A DNA stretch of 64,000 nucleotides from Cytophagales bacterium (GCA_030446715.1 JAUJMU010000006.1:1-64000), one strand, 5' to 3'. Counted from the first letter of the stretch, positions 17,848-30,357 are shown. Numbers and translations are program-made. Notes: generated by a model from the letters alone, not told the origin.

Positions 17848-19260
17848 ATGCCCGACAGCCAGCCCCAGCCGATACCAAACCTCCAGGAAGCCTTATCCCG
17901 GATACCAACCTTCGAAGGACTGCCCGCTTCCGAATTGGAATGGCTGATGAGACATTCGGTGATCAGGGAGCTGGCCCCCGACGATTACCTGTTCCGGAAA
18001 GGACAGCCGGCCGACCACATGTGGGTGTTTCTCGAAGGAAAAGTGCAACTGCTGCTGGAGCAGAACGGGCAACTCATTCCGGCCAGCGTACTGTCTGCGG
18101 GCAGCATTACGGGCCTTCTCCCCTTTTCCCAGCTGAAAATAGCCGCCGGCACGGGTATGGCGGTTCAGAAAACGGTGGTGCTGGCCCTGCACCGGAAGGA
18201 TTTCCGGGAGATGGAACGGGAATGCCCCCAACTGGTGCGGCGGCTCGTGATGGTGATGACCTCCCGCATCCGGGAGTTTACCAGGGCGCAGGAGCAGCGG
18301 GATAAGCTGCTCTCGCTGAGTAAGCTTTCAGCCGGGCTGGCCCATGAGTTCAATAATCCGGTGGCGGCCATTTCCCGGACTACTTCTGAACTCAAGAAAC
18401 GCATTTCCCGCCTGCCGGAGCAGATGTACGAGCTGATCAGGCAGCAGATCACTACCCGCCAGATCGGATCCATTACCGGCTTTCTGTCCGAAAAAGCGGA
18501 GGTTGTGCCCTCCGGGTTGTCTTCCTACGCGCTGAGTGCACAGGAAGACGCCCTGACGGGCTGGATGGACGACCGGCAGATTGAGGACAGCTTTATTCTG
18601 GCCGAATCCTTCGTCCGGAGCGGCTTCTCGGTGGAAGACCTCGAAATGCTGTCGGGGCAGATTCCGCCGCCTGCCCTGCCGCCCCTGCTGAACTGGATCG
18701 AAAGCACCCTGGAGACGGCGCGGCTGGTGCAGGAAATTGAAGATGCCTCGCGCCGCATTTCAGATCTGGTGGAAAGCGTGAAGATCTATACCCACATGGA
18801 TCAGGCGGCGGATAAGCAGCCCGTCAACCCGCACAAGGGAATTGAAAGCACGATTACCATCCTGCACCACAAGCTGAGCGAAAAGCAGATCCGGGTGGGG
18901 ACGGAGTTTATGCCCGACCCGCCGGTACTGATAGCCTACGTTTCGGAGCTGAACCAGGTGTGGACCAACCTGATTGACAACGCCATTGACGCCATGCCGG
19001 AGGGCGGAACCCTGCGCATCCACACCTCGCAGGAAGGCAACTTTTTTGTGGTGCGCATCACCGACAACGGCACGGGCATTGACCCGGAGATCATGCCCAA
19101 AATCTTCGATCCGTTCTTTACCACCAAACCCGTGGGCAAGGGCACCGGCCTCGGCCTCGACGTGGTCAACCGGCTGCTCCAGAACCACCAGGCTGTCATC
19201 AACGTGAAATCTGTTCCGGGAAACACCGAGTTTACCGTGAACTTTCCGCTGGGGGAGTAG
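17848..19260 (+). CDS. CNB-domain sensor histidine kinase 2
   Basis: A 470-residue soluble kinase. The CNB-like domain (about 15-135) has [18 protein letters not shown] and [19 protein letters not shown]. His166 in [12 protein letters not shown] is the phospho-acceptor. A long helical middle is followed by the N-box [26 protein letters not shown], and [11 protein letters not shown]. The same architecture as kinase 1 and the same direction suggest an ancient tandem duplication and a shared transcript. Such kinases in Cytophagales often lie beside CNB/thioredoxin-reductase genes, but none is seen here. They may phosphorylate a remote regulator or form a heterodimer. The ligand of the CNB domain is unknown. 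Confidence 0.88.
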   Translation: MPDSQPQPIPNLQEALSRIPTFEGLPASELEWLMRHSVIRELAPDDYLFRKGQPADHMWVFLEGKVQLLLEQNGQLIPASVLSAGSITGLLPFSQLKIAAGTGMAVQKTVVLALHRKDFREMERECPQLVRRLVMVMTSRIREFTRAQEQRDKLLSLSKLSAGLAHEFNNPVAAISRTTSELKKRISRLPEQMYELIRQQITTRQIGSITGFLSEKAEVVPSGLSSYALSAQEDALTGWMDDRQIEDSFILAESFVRSGFSVEDLEMLSGQIPPPALPPLLNWIESTLETARLVQEIEDASRRISDLVESVKIYTHMDQAADKQPVNPHKGIESTITILHHKLSEKQIRVGTEFMPDPPVLIAYVSELNQVWTNLIDNAIDAMPEGGTLRIHTSQEGNFFVVRITDNGTGIDPEIMPKIFDPFFTTKPVGKGTGLGLDVVNRLLQNHQAVINVKSVPGNTEFTVNFPLGE

Positions 19261-19378
19261 AGGTTGTTGGTTATTCGTTATTGGTTGTTTGATTCTGCCA
19301 CTCCTTCTCACCCGCAGTCGCCCGGCTCGGGCCGGGTGACAATAACCGGGGCCTCCCGGCCCGTGGCTACGCAGGCTG

Positions 19379-20239
19379 TTACAGTTGGTTGATCTGGTCT
19401 TCGGTGAGTCCGGTCAGTTTGGCGATATCAGTTACTGATAGCCCCATTTGCTTTGCTGACTTTGCTACTTCCACTTTGCCTTCCATTTTGCCCTCTGATC
19501 TGCCTTCCGTTTTTCCTTCGTCAAAAGCAGTATCAATCACCCCTTTCAGATCCCGGTAAACTTTCAGGCTGTTTTCGTACCAGTCCCGTTCGGATTGCCC
19601 CAGATTGGCAAGTTCCGCTTTCCCAAAGGCTTGCATGAATACTTCATCCCTGAATATGGCCGGGATGGTTTGAAAATCTTCCAGATTCCGGATAAAATAA
19701 AGCCACTTGTCTAAACGCGTAGTTAACTCGCTTTCCGACTTTACGAAATTGGGCATTTCGAGGTAAATATAAGTCAGCTTGTCGTAGAAAACCTTTCCAT
19801 TCTGATTTTTCAGCCGGATCGTATGCACCACCTCGCTGCGCTCAGGCTCCGTTTCGTAATCATCAAAGGTAAAATCGAGAATGCCAACGCAGTAAACCGC
19901 TTTGAGATTGTAATTCCATTCTCCCTTCTCTGCCTGCTCCCGGATGGGGAAGGTAGAGTAGTAAATGGTCCTGTCTTTGAAATAATTTTGTCTGGCTTTC
20001 TGCAACTCTACGATGAATTTTTCGCCGCGGTCGTTTTCGCAGTAAATATCGTATATCGCTTTCCGGTCAATATCAGTGGACCCGAGTTGTTCGCTGTTTT
20101 TGAATGTCAGGTCAATGATTTTATTTTTCTCGGGCAACAGCGCATTCAGGAAGTCAATCAGCAACGGCTTGCTGGCTTCCTCTCCGAATATCTTCTTGAA
20201 ACCAAAGTCGGTGTAAGGGTTTATGTACCTGGCTTTCAT
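19379..20239 (-). CDS. Rpn family recombination-promoting nuclease / PD-(D/E)XK transposase-like
   Basis: A 286-residue protein. The start MKARYINPYTDFGFKKIFG is the family hallmark, followed by LLIDFLNALLP, then the nuclease core with DIYCENDRGEKFIVELQ (acidic D...E-x-Q of the PD-(D/E)XK fold). Residues about 235-260 form a Gly/Glu/Lys repeat (EGKTEGRSEGKMEGKVE), and the last 25 residues are a short helix-turn-helix-like segment. Rpn proteins in E. coli stimulate RecA-independent recombination and act as DNA endonucleases. Members are often multicopy and horizontally moved. It sits alone, convergent with the kinase operon, and codon use is somewhat more AT-rich than the neighbours. Confidence 0.85.
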   Translation of the reverse strand: MKARYINPYTDFGFKKIFGEEASKPLLIDFLNALLPEKNKIIDLTFKNSEQLGSTDIDRKAIYDIYCENDRGEKFIVELQKARQNYFKDRTIYYSTFPIREQAEKGEWNYNLKAVYCVGILDFTFDDYETEPERSEVVHTIRLKNQNGKVFYDKLTYIYLEMPNFVKSESELTTRLDKWLYFIRNLEDFQTIPAIFRDEVFMQAFGKAELANLGQSERDWYENSLKVYRDLKGVIDTAFDEGKTEGRSEGKMEGKVEVAKSAKQMGLSVTDIAKLTGLTEDQINQL

Positions 20240-20421
20240 CTCTTCGGCGCTGATGTTGGAAGCCCGAATTTACGGAAAATCATGGTACAGACACTGCTGT
20301 AATGGCCTTGGCCGGGACTATGCCTTTCGTCCCCGGCAACAACTTCTCCCCATTCAGCAAATACCTCAACCTAACCCCGATTGTGCCGTTAGTTAAAACC
20401 AAACCCTAAAATTTTTTACCT

Positions 20422-20868
20422 ATGGCTAATCAACAAAATCAATCCGGCGGCAACGCTTCCTCATCGCGCCTGCCGCAAAACGCTTCAGCGGAACAGGCAG
20501 CCCAAATCCTTGGCTACGGCATCGGCGACACGGTGATGCTGGGTACTTCCGTAACCTCGGACAAACAGAGTGGCGGGACATCCGCTGACAACACCCCCAA
20601 TTCCACCAATTCACCGGGCACGACACTGGGCAACTCCCCGATTGCCAGCATCAATGTGGATTACAGCTCAGGCAACTCAGCCAGCAATCCAAGTGATTCG
20701 CACCAGGCCAGCATGTCCAATGCGCCCGAGGACCAGCGGTTTGTGGTCAGCAGATTTGACGAGGTGAACGGCCAGTTCTATGCCGTTAAACTGAATGAGG
20801 ACGGCACCCGCGACACAACTGAGGTTCCGCTGGCGGCTGATGAGAACTTTCAGGTGGTCAGGGAGTAG
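20422..20868 (+). CDS. uncharacterised Ser/Asn/Gly-rich protein
   Basis: A 148-residue protein without a signal peptide. Residues 1-110 are low complexity and probably disordered, rich in Ser, Asn, Gly and Thr. The last 35 residues (FVVSRFDEVNGQFYAVKLNE...) look like a small folded beta segment. The ATG is preceded by an A/T-rich leader (CCTAAAATTTTTTACCT). I do not recognise a family. A strong hairpin (20911-20943) follows the stop codon. It may be a stress or desiccation type protein; that is a guess from composition. Confidence 0.6.
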   Translation: MANQQNQSGGNASSSRLPQNASAEQAAQILGYGIGDTVMLGTSVTSDKQSGGTSADNTPNSTNSPGTTLGNSPIASINVDYSSGNSASNPSDSHQASMSNAPEDQRFVVSRFDEVNGQFYAVKLNEDGTRDTTEVPLAADENFQVVRE

Positions 20869-20910
20869 TGCAGCATAACCCTGAATTATGAATTATGAGT
20901 GGGTGGTTTT

Positions 20911-20943
20911 CTGCTCCCGCAAGGCTCAGCCTTGCGGGAGCAG
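20911..20943. terminator. perfect 15-bp hairpin between convergent genes
   Basis: CTGCTCCCGCAAGGC and its reverse complement are separated by a 3-nt loop. It lies between the 148-residue gene and the SNF2 gene, which converge. There is no clear T run on either strand, so it may be a bidirectional terminator or a REP-like hairpin. Confidence 0.55.
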
Positions 20944-20975
20944 AGAACGAATAACGAACAACCAATAACCAACAA

Positions 20976-24749
<3,774 letters not shown>

Positions 24750-24838
24750 AAGCGTCAGATGTCCGGAAACAAATACTTTGTTCTGGTTAGTATCGGCGGA
24801 CCCGCAAATTTAGGAAGGTCCGGGCACTTTAGGTACCC

Positions 24839-24955
24839 TTCCCCTACCTTTGTCTGATGCTACTGTTTAACCAACTTCCCGCCCTGACCGGCGGAACACT
24901 GCTGGCTTTGTACCAGGATGCTCCCGTCGAAAACCTCCTGATTGACAGCCGCAAG
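24839..24955 (+). pseudogene. duplicated promoter and first 33 codons of murF-alr
   Basis: These 117 bp match 25757-25873 with only two mismatches. They include the promoter box TACCTTTG (24845-24852), the ATG (24857) and the codons for MLLFNQLPALTGG onward to LLIDSRK, after which similarity stops abruptly. The orphan frame continues for about 90 codons into unrelated sequence. It is the left copy of the direct repeat bracketing the DUF433/DUF5615 pair. It is probably still transcribed, but its peptide is not MurF. Confidence 0.85.
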
Positions 24956-25027
24956 GTGGATAGCGGGCAAAAAAAAGTCTTTACCCGCCAGTCTGTATTT
25001 TGGCAAGCCAATGTCAGCGGCAGACGG

Positions 25028-25360
25028 TCAATCTGCAGTGATTACCGAAAGTTTAGGCAGTTCTGTGCCGCTTCGCAACAGTTCCTCTATTCTGCCCACA
25101 AAGGGCTGCAGCGTCTGGTGCTTGTTATTTTGTGCAAGCAGCACTATAAACTTGAGAACCACTTTGTCAAGATTCTGCTGATTTCTCAGGTTTTTGTCCA
25201 GGGTAACAAAAATGTCAAAGCCTGCAAAGGCTGCTAATCCGAGTAACTCGCCGTTCTTTTTGCCCAGCCAACCCATATCTCTGACAGTGCGCACCTCATA
25301 GCCCTCACCAAAGTCATACTTCACTTTGGTTGGCATGTTCTCATCAAGCAAAATTTTCAT
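25028..25360 (-). CDS. DUF5615 PIN-like protein, probable toxin
   Basis: A 110-residue protein with the PIN-like start MKILLDENMPTKVKYDF (first acidic position in LLDEN), then VRTVRDMGWLGKKNGELL and the second acidic strand IFVTLDKNLRNQQN. This is the Mut7-C/DUF5615 type, a PIN-domain RNase fold. It overlaps the end of the DUF433 gene by 17 nt, which is the usual toxin-antitoxin-like arrangement. The predicted action is RNA cleavage, but activity is not established for this family here. It reads against murF-alr. Confidence 0.8.
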   Translation of the reverse strand: MKILLDENMPTKVKYDFGEGYEVRTVRDMGWLGKKNGELLGLAAFAGFDIFVTLDKNLRNQQNLDKVVLKFIVLLAQNNKHQTLQPFVGRIEELLRSGTELPKLSVITAD

Positions 25361-25574
25361 GGAGTACCTTTTCTGATGTCAGCGTTTTGCTTGCCATCTG
25401 CAGCACCTGAATTGCATCCTCCCGCTTCACGGTGGGGAAGTTCTCCAGGAACTCATCCAGCGTCTCCCCGGTCTCTATATAGTCAAACAAGGATTGGATG
25501 GGCACCCGGGTTCCGGTAAATACCGGGGTACCGCCCATGGTTTCCGGGTCTATGCTGATTGGTCCGTAGATCAT
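25344..25574 (-). CDS. DUF433 protein, probable antitoxin
   Basis: A 76-residue protein from ATG 25574 (MIYGPISIDPETMGG), with the DUF433 core GGTPVFTGTRVPIQSLFDY and TLDEFLENFPTVKREDAIQV, a winged-helix-like fold. An upstream in-frame ATG (25643) would add 23 non-conserved residues. It is the first gene of the pair. DUF433 and DUF5615 genes commonly occur together in mobile or accessory regions. Here they lie between the two copies of the murF 5' end. Confidence 0.8.
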   Translation of the reverse strand: MIYGPISIDPETMGGTPVFTGTRVPIQSLFDYIETGETLDEFLENFPTVKREDAIQVLQMASKTLTSEKVLHENFA

Positions 25575-25756
25575 TGCCGTAGAGGTTGAAACAAAGTCTA
25601 AGTTACAAAAAAGCACGTTCCGCAGCATTTGGTGGCCGGGCACCGGCTTTTGGCTGATGCGCGCATTGCCGCAACTTTTGCTGCACCCGGCCCCGGCCCG
25701 GGCGTTGGTTGCTTATGGGTCAGATCCAGCGTTCAGATTCCACCCTTTTCGGCTCG

Positions 25757-25873
25757 TTCCCCTACCTTTGCCTGATGCTACTGTTTAACCAACTTCCCGC
25801 CCTGACCGGCGGAACACTGCTGGCTTTGTACCAGGATGCTCCCGTCGAAAATCTCCTGATTGACAGCCGCAAG
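25757..25873 (+). repeat. right copy of the 117-bp direct repeat
   Basis: This is the functional copy: it contains TACCTTTG (25763-25770), ATG 25775 and the first 33 codons of murF-alr, and continues into the intact gene. The distance between copies is 918 bp, so 801 bp of foreign sequence lie between. Confidence 0.85.
25763..25777 (+). promoter_or_regulatory. leaderless promoter of murF-alr
   Basis: A Bacteroidota -7 box TACCTTTG lies four bases before the ATG, so the transcript should begin at or within a few bases of the start codon and lack a ribosome-binding site. The box decides the start at 25775 over an in-frame ATG at 25709. Confidence 0.6.
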
Positions 25874-28234
25874 CCCGTTGCCCCGGCCGGCACGGTGTTT
25901 TTTGCCATCCGGGGTGAGCGGCACAATGGCCACCGGTTCGTGGGGGAGTTGTACGACCAGGGCATCCGGCAGTTTGTGATCGAATACGAAGCCGGAATTG
26001 ATCAGAACCATTTTTCTGAGGCCAATGTGCTGCGCGTAGAAAATACCGTGGCGGCCTTGCAGGCCGTGGCTGCGCACCACCGGCAGCAGTTCCGGATTCC
26101 GGTGATCGGCATTACCGGCTCCAACGGCAAAACGATTGTGAAGGAATGGCTGGCTGCCCTGCTGGAAGAAAGTTTCCGGGTGGCCAGAAGCCCAAAAAGT
26201 TATAATTCTCAGGTAGGCGTGCCACTATCGGTCTGGGAAATGAACGAAACCCATACGCTGGCTCTTTTTGAAGCCGGCATCTCCCGCCCCGGTGAAATGG
26301 TGCAACTGGAAAGAGTGATCCGTCCGACGATTGGCATCTTTACCAACATCGGCCCCGCCCACGACGAAGGTTTTACGGACCGGACCCAGAAAATCCGCGA
26401 AAAGGCACAGCTTTGCCACGCCTGCCAGACGGTCATCTGCTGCCTCGACCACCACGTGGTGTACCAGACCCTGCGGGAGGTTTTGCCCGAAACGGTGGCA
26501 TTCTTCGGCTGGTCGGGAGCGGCAGATGCTCCGGTAAGGTTGAAGCAGGTGCAGAAAAAGGCGCGGGAAAGCCGGCTGGACATTGGTTTTGGAAGTGGTG
26601 ATTTTTCCCTTACCGTTCCCTTCACCGATGAGGCTTCGCTGGAAAACGTAATGCACGCCATTACGCTGATGCTGCACCTGGGCATTGCCCCGGAAACGGT
26701 CAGCCAACGGGTCGGCCTGCTTCAGCCTCTGTCCATGCGCCTGGAGTGGAAAGAAGGCATGAATGGTTGTTACCTGATCGATGATTCGTACAGCAATGAT
26801 CTGGCCGGCCTGTCCATTGCACTGGATTTCCTGAATGGTCAGGGCATCCGCAAGCCCAAAACGCTGGTGCTGTCGGACGTGCTTCAGTCGGGTCTGCCCG
26901 AAGCCGAATTGTACGGCCGCATCGCGCGGCTGCTGCGGAGCAAAGGCATCAGCCGGCTGGTGGGCGTGGGCGAGGAAATCTCCCGGCACGGACATCTTTT
27001 CGGCTCCGACGCCTTATTTTTCCCCTCAACGGAATCGCTGCTGGCCGCCATGCCTGCATTCCGCGACGAACTGGTGCTGGTGAAAGGAGCCCGTGCCTTC
27101 CGGTTTGAGCGGATTGCCGGGCGGCTGCAGCGTAAAACGCACGGCACAGTGCTGGAAATCAACCTTGATGCGCTGGCGCACAACCTCAATTATTTCCGGC
27201 GGAAGCTGAAGCCGCAAACAAAGGTAATGGCAATGGTAAAAGCCTTTGGCTACGGCAGCGGCGGGGCCGAAATTGCCGGCGTGCTGCAGTTTCACCGGGT
27301 CGATTACCTGGCGGTGGCTTACGCCGATGAAGGCATGGCGCTGCGCGAAAAAGGCATTACGCTGCCCATCATGGTGATGAACCCGTCGGCTGATGCATTC
27401 GGGCAGATGATTCCGGCAGGACTGGAACCGGAAATTTACTGTTTCCGGATTCTGGAAGAACTTCTCTCTTATCTCCACCGCACCGGGCAAACTGCCTCGG
27501 TTCACCTGAAACTGGAAACGGGCATGAACCGGCTCGGCTTCGCGGAAGATGAAATTCCCCAACTCTTGTCCGTGCTCCGGCAGAATCCGCAGTTGCGCGT
27601 GGCAGCTCTTTTCAGTCACCTCGCCGCCTCCGACGATCTTCAGTACCGCGCATTTACCCTGGAGCAGGTCCGCCGTTTTGAAAAAATGTCAGGCCAGATT
27701 ATCCGGGTACTCCGCTACCAGCCCATCCGGCATATTCTCAATTCAGCGGGAGTGGCGCATTACCCCGAAAGCCAGTTTGATATGATCCGGCTGGGCATCG
27801 GCTTGTACGGCGTGGGTGCCAATGCGGCCGATGCAGCCGGATTGCAGCCAGTGGGAACCCTCAAAACCACCATTTCGCAGATCAAGCACCTGAAGGCCGG
27901 GCAGACAGTAGGCTACGGCCGGCGCGGCCAGATTACCCGTGACAGCGCCATTGCCACCATTGCCGTTGGCTACGCTGATGGCTTTGACCGCCGCCTCGGC
28001 AACGGCAATGGCCGGGTTTGGATCAACGGACACTTTGCCCCCACCATCGGCAGCGTGTGCATGGACATGACCATGGTAGACATTACCGGTGTGCCGGCGG
28101 GGGAAGGAGATGAGGTAATGATATTTGGCAGTGAGCTGCCGGTAACGGAACTGGCAAAAAGTTGCGGCACCATCCCTTATGAAATCATGACGGGCCTCGG
28201 CGAAAGGATCAAACGGGTGTTTTATAGCGGATAA
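25775..28234 (+). CDS. murF-alr: bifunctional MurF ligase / alanine racemase
   Basis: An 819-residue fusion typical of Bacteroidota. The MurF half (about 1-450) adds D-Ala-D-Ala to UDP-MurNAc-tripeptide. It has the ATP loop GITGSNGKT with Lys119 and the FNIGPAHDEGF-like segment (TNIGPAHDEGF). The racemase half (about 460-819) makes D-alanine with pyridoxal phosphate on Lys489 (MVKAFGYGSG). The catalytic Tyr is in TVGYGRRG, and RLGIGLYG and SVCMDMTMVDIT are conserved. It supplies both substrate and product steps of peptidoglycan precursor synthesis, in the cytoplasm. Its 5' 117 bp are duplicated upstream. A strong terminator follows. Confidence 0.95.
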   Translation: MLLFNQLPALTGGTLLALYQDAPVENLLIDSRKPVAPAGTVFFAIRGERHNGHRFVGELYDQGIRQFVIEYEAGIDQNHFSEANVLRVENTVAALQAVAAHHRQQFRIPVIGITGSNGKTIVKEWLAALLEESFRVARSPKSYNSQVGVPLSVWEMNETHTLALFEAGISRPGEMVQLERVIRPTIGIFTNIGPAHDEGFTDRTQKIREKAQLCHACQTVICCLDHHVVYQTLREVLPETVAFFGWSGAADAPVRLKQVQKKARESRLDIGFGSGDFSLTVPFTDEASLENVMHAITLMLHLGIAPETVSQRVGLLQPLSMRLEWKEGMNGCYLIDDSYSNDLAGLSIALDFLNGQGIRKPKTLVLSDVLQSGLPEAELYGRIARLLRSKGISRLVGVGEEISRHGHLFGSDALFFPSTESLLAAMPAFRDELVLVKGARAFRFERIAGRLQRKTHGTVLEINLDALAHNLNYFRRKLKPQTKVMAMVKAFGYGSGGAEIAGVLQFHRVDYLAVAYADEGMALREKGITLPIMVMNPSADAFGQMIPAGLEPEIYCFRILEELLSYLHRTGQTASVHLKLETGMNRLGFAEDEIPQLLSVLRQNPQLRVAALFSHLAASDDLQYRAFTLEQVRRFEKMSGQIIRVLRYQPIRHILNSAGVAHYPESQFDMIRLGIGLYGVGANAADAAGLQPVGTLKTTISQIKHLKAGQTVGYGRRGQITRDSAIATIAVGYADGFDRRLGNGNGRVWINGHFAPTIGSVCMDMTMVDITGVPAGEGDEVMIFGSELPVTELAKSCGTIPYEIMTGLGERIKRVFYSG

Positions 28235-28270
28235 AAAAAGGGAGTGCACCCGAAAGTACACGCCCTTTTT
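28233..28270 (+). terminator. terminator of murF-alr
   Basis: AAAAAGGGAGTG pairs with CACGCCCTTTTT around a 12-nt loop (one mismatch), ending in a T run. It begins at the murF-alr stop codon and may also serve the convergent lipoprotein gene. Confidence 0.85.
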
Positions 28271-28310
28271 ACTTCTATGTTATCTGGTGCTTCAGCTACC
28301 AGCGTTATCG

Positions 28311-29036
28311 TTACTGATTGCCGTTGCCAGTACCAGTTCCGGTGCCGGTTGTACCGGTTCCTGTGCCTGAAGTTCCAGTACCGGTGCCGGTTCCTGAAGT
28401 GCCAGTGCCGGTTCCTGTCCGGGTTCCGGAACCAGTGGTGCCTGAGCCAGAGGTACCTGTTCCGCTGCCAGAGGTGCCAGAACCGTATGTTCCGGAACCT
28501 GTAGTGCCTGAGCCAGTACCGGTGGTGCCGGTTCCGGAGCCGGTAGTACCTGATCCGGTGGTGCCAGAACCAGTAGTTCCAGTGCCACTGCCAGTTGTAC
28601 CCGTGCCCATTGAGCCGCTGCCGGTAGTGCCTGAGCCCATTGTACCAGTACCAGAACCGGTGGTTCCGGTGCCTGAGCCAGAGGTGCCTGTTCCGCTGCC
28701 AGAGGTGCCAGAACCGGTGCCGGTTCCTGTAGTGCCTGAGCCAGTACCGGTGGTGCCGGTTCCGGAGCCGGTAGTACCTGATCCGGTGGTGCCAGAACCA
28801 GTAGTACCTGAGCCTGTGGTTCCGGTGCCAGTGCGGGTTCCGGAACCGGTAGTGCCGGTGCCTGAGCCTGAGGTGCCTGTTCCGCTGCCAGAGGTGCCAT
28901 AGGTATCAGTTCCGGTGTTGCCGCTCTGGGCGCTGGTGCCCGGTGCGCATGCAAACATGAACGACATACCTACTACAGATACGGCAAAGAAGCCTTTGGC
29001 AATAAGTGATTTTACTGTTCTTTCAATCTTAAACAT
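28311..29036 (-). CDS. Gly/Ser/Thr-repeat lipoprotein 1
   Basis: A 241-residue protein. The N-terminus (about 1-30) is a lipoprotein signal: positive start, a hydrophobic stretch and FACAPG with Cys at residue 30. From about 40 to the end it is almost only Gly, Ser and Thr in units such as GSGTGTT and TGSGTTGSG. The DNA beneath is a repeat of codons in 9- to 24-bp units, with whole blocks duplicated (28501-28565 resembles 28732-28795). It should be surface or outer-membrane exposed and unstructured. Array length can change by slippage. Function is unknown. It lies 93 bp from a shorter paralogue on the same strand. Confidence 0.75.
   Translation of the reverse strand: MFKIERTVKSLIAKGFFAVSVVGMSFMFACAPGTSAQSGNTGTDTYGTSGSGTGTSGSGTGTTGSGTRTGTGTTGSGTTGSGTTGSGTTGSGTGTTGTGSGTTGTGTGSGTSGSGTGTSGSGTGTTGSGTGTMGSGTTGSGSMGTGTTGSGTGTTGSGTTGSGTTGSGTGTTGTGSGTTGSGTYGSGTSGSGTGTSGSGTTGSGTRTGTGTGTSGTGTGTGTSGTGTGTTGTGTGTGNGNQ
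28320..28910. repeat. in-gene tandem repeat array (Gly-Ser-Thr codons)
   Basis: Short units related to GGTACTGGCTCAGGC (minus strand) vary by codon third positions and are arranged in larger duplicated blocks. The array stays in frame and covers four fifths of lipoprotein 1. Expect length variation among strains and assembly collapse. Confidence 0.8.
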
Positions 29037-29129
29037 AACTTTAGATGGTTAAAGAGATCGGTGTCTGAATTGATTATATACAAAAAAGCAGTTAACTGAC
29101 AGGATTGCCGTTAACCGCCGTACTCTTGT

Positions 29130-29516
29130 TTATTGATTTGAACCGGTTCCTGTCCCGGTACCCGTGCCCGTTCCTGAAGTGCCGGTCCCGGTGCCTGTAC
29201 CAGTTCCGGTTGTTCCGGTACCCGTTCCTGTACCTGAGGTACCAGTGCCTGTGCCGGTACCCGTTCCTGAAGTACCTGTACCCATTCCAGTACCTGTTCC
29301 CATATTCATGGTATCAGCGGCTGCGCCTGTAGCTGTACCCATTGTATCGGCTCCCATGCTGGTCCCGGTGCCTGTACCGGTTTCCTGAGTATTTGCATCT
29401 GAATCACTCGTTCCGGTTCCCTGGCTGCAAGAGTACAGGCCAGTCACTGAAACCACAGACAACACAAACATTCCCCGGGTCAACAGATTTTTAGCATTTA
29501 TCCACTGCTTGTTCAT
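29130..29516 (-). CDS. Gly/Thr-repeat lipoprotein 2
   Basis: A 128-residue paralogue of the next gene. Its leader (about 1-29) ends in GLYSC, with lipidated Cys at about residue 30. A short acidic linker (SDSDANTQE) is followed by GTGTG and GTGTSG repeats from about residue 45 to the end, interrupted by MGADTMG and ADTMNMG units. The leader resembles that of lipoprotein 1 ([15 protein letters not shown] against LIAKGFFAVSVVGMS), so the two arose by duplication and then diverged in repeat type. It is likely expressed with lipoprotein 1. Function unknown. Confidence 0.72.
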   Translation of the reverse strand: MNKQWINAKNLLTRGMFVLSVVSVTGLYSCSQGTGTSDSDANTQETGTGTGTSMGADTMGTATGAAADTMNMGTGTGMGTGTSGTGTGTGTGTSGTGTGTGTTGTGTGTGTGTSGTGTGTGTGTGSNQ

Positions 29517-29529
29517 AAAATTTTGTTTG

Positions 29530-30088
29530 TTCAGTTTTATTTATTCAGGTTAAGGTTTTATTGGTTTATCCGGATTAACCGGCTCTGCTCTTTTCAGGCG
29601 TATTTTTATGTCTATCCCCTTCCATCCCGCAGGATAAAATCCACCCGGGATAAAGTTGATTTGTCAGAGAAATCGGGTCAAAATTCTGATGAGATAGGTA
29701 TGAAAGCCAGATGGCTTCTGTATCTCCCGCCGTTGCAGCTCTTTGGGCTCCGGTGCTCATGCCATCAGCCGCTATAACCTTCCTGTGTTCGGGCTTCCGG
29801 TGATGCTCCCCAGAAGTGTATTGTATGCACTTCTATTGTGCTCAAAGCTTCTTTTGTATGGTTCGAGGATCTTTTACGGAAAAGCCAGAATAAAGATTTG
29901 AAAAATTTGTACTTATTTTTCAAAATCGTAATTTATACGGATAAGCAGAGTATAAACTTATCGTTGACAAATATTTCAGGAATTCCCGCCACAATGGCTC
30001 CAAACAACCTTAATTGTAAATAAGGAAATTCCTCCGGTCCTTGCCCTGTCTTTCCTTCAAACTGCTGCGCCTTGTAATACAAAAAACA
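29530..30088. other. gene-poor AT-rich stretch
   Basis: Between lipoprotein 2 and the hairpin at 30089 I see no gene I can support. Short frames exist (for example 29838-30023, plus), but they lack recognisable features. The stretch presumably carries the lipoprotein 2 promoter near 29520-29570. Confidence 0.5.
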
Positions 30089-30110
30089 AAGCCCCGACAG
30101 GTCGGGGCTT
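30089..30110 (-). terminator. hairpin terminator on the minus strand
   Basis: AAGCCCCGAC and GTCGGGGCTT pair around a 2-nt loop. On the minus strand the stem is followed by TGTTTTTTG, a good terminator. It ends the gene remnant at 30119-30268. Confidence 0.75.
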
Positions 30111-30118
30111 CTATTTGG

Positions 30119-30268
30119 TTAGCGTTGCACGGTTTCAAGCACCATACAACCAGTATCTTTTTCAATATTTTTTAACGTTTTCAGTATGGTTAACTCTGCC
30201 TTCCCTTCTGATCCTTCTGCAGTGTCACCAATATGGTAATTATATATTCGTAGCCAACCCCTCTTGCT
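30119..30268 (-). pseudogene. C-terminal remnant of an unknown gene
   Basis: A minus-strand frame without a usable start reads GWLRIYNYHIGDTAEGSEGK and ends LKNIEKDTGCMVLETVQR just before the terminator. The codon pattern and the terminator suggest the tail of a lost gene. I do not recognise the family. The upstream part is replaced by the glycosyltransferase promoter region. Confidence 0.35.
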
Positions 30269-30343
30269 TTATTGTAGTGTCTTGTACGTGAACAAGGCCC
30301 TGAAGGTTACAATTTCCATTTTTTCTTCCCACCCATTCCTGCA

Positions 30344-30357
30344 TAACTTTGGCCATG
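30344..30357 (+). promoter_or_regulatory. leaderless promoter of the glycosyltransferase
   Basis: TAACTTTG at 30344-30351 lies three bases before ATG 30355. It matches the Bacteroidota -7 consensus TAnnTTTG and implies a leaderless transcript. It favours ATG 30355 over the in-frame TTG at 30349. Confidence 0.55.

Noticed and set aside
28318-28902. Plus-strand Pro/Val-rich repeat protein opposite lipoprotein 1
   Set aside because: The plus frame has no signal peptide or start context, whereas the minus frame has a lipoprotein leader; repetitive DNA leaves every frame open.
28320-28910. CRISPR array
   Set aside because: Repeat units are short, contiguous and in frame with a lipoprotein leader; there are no unique spacers and no cas genes.
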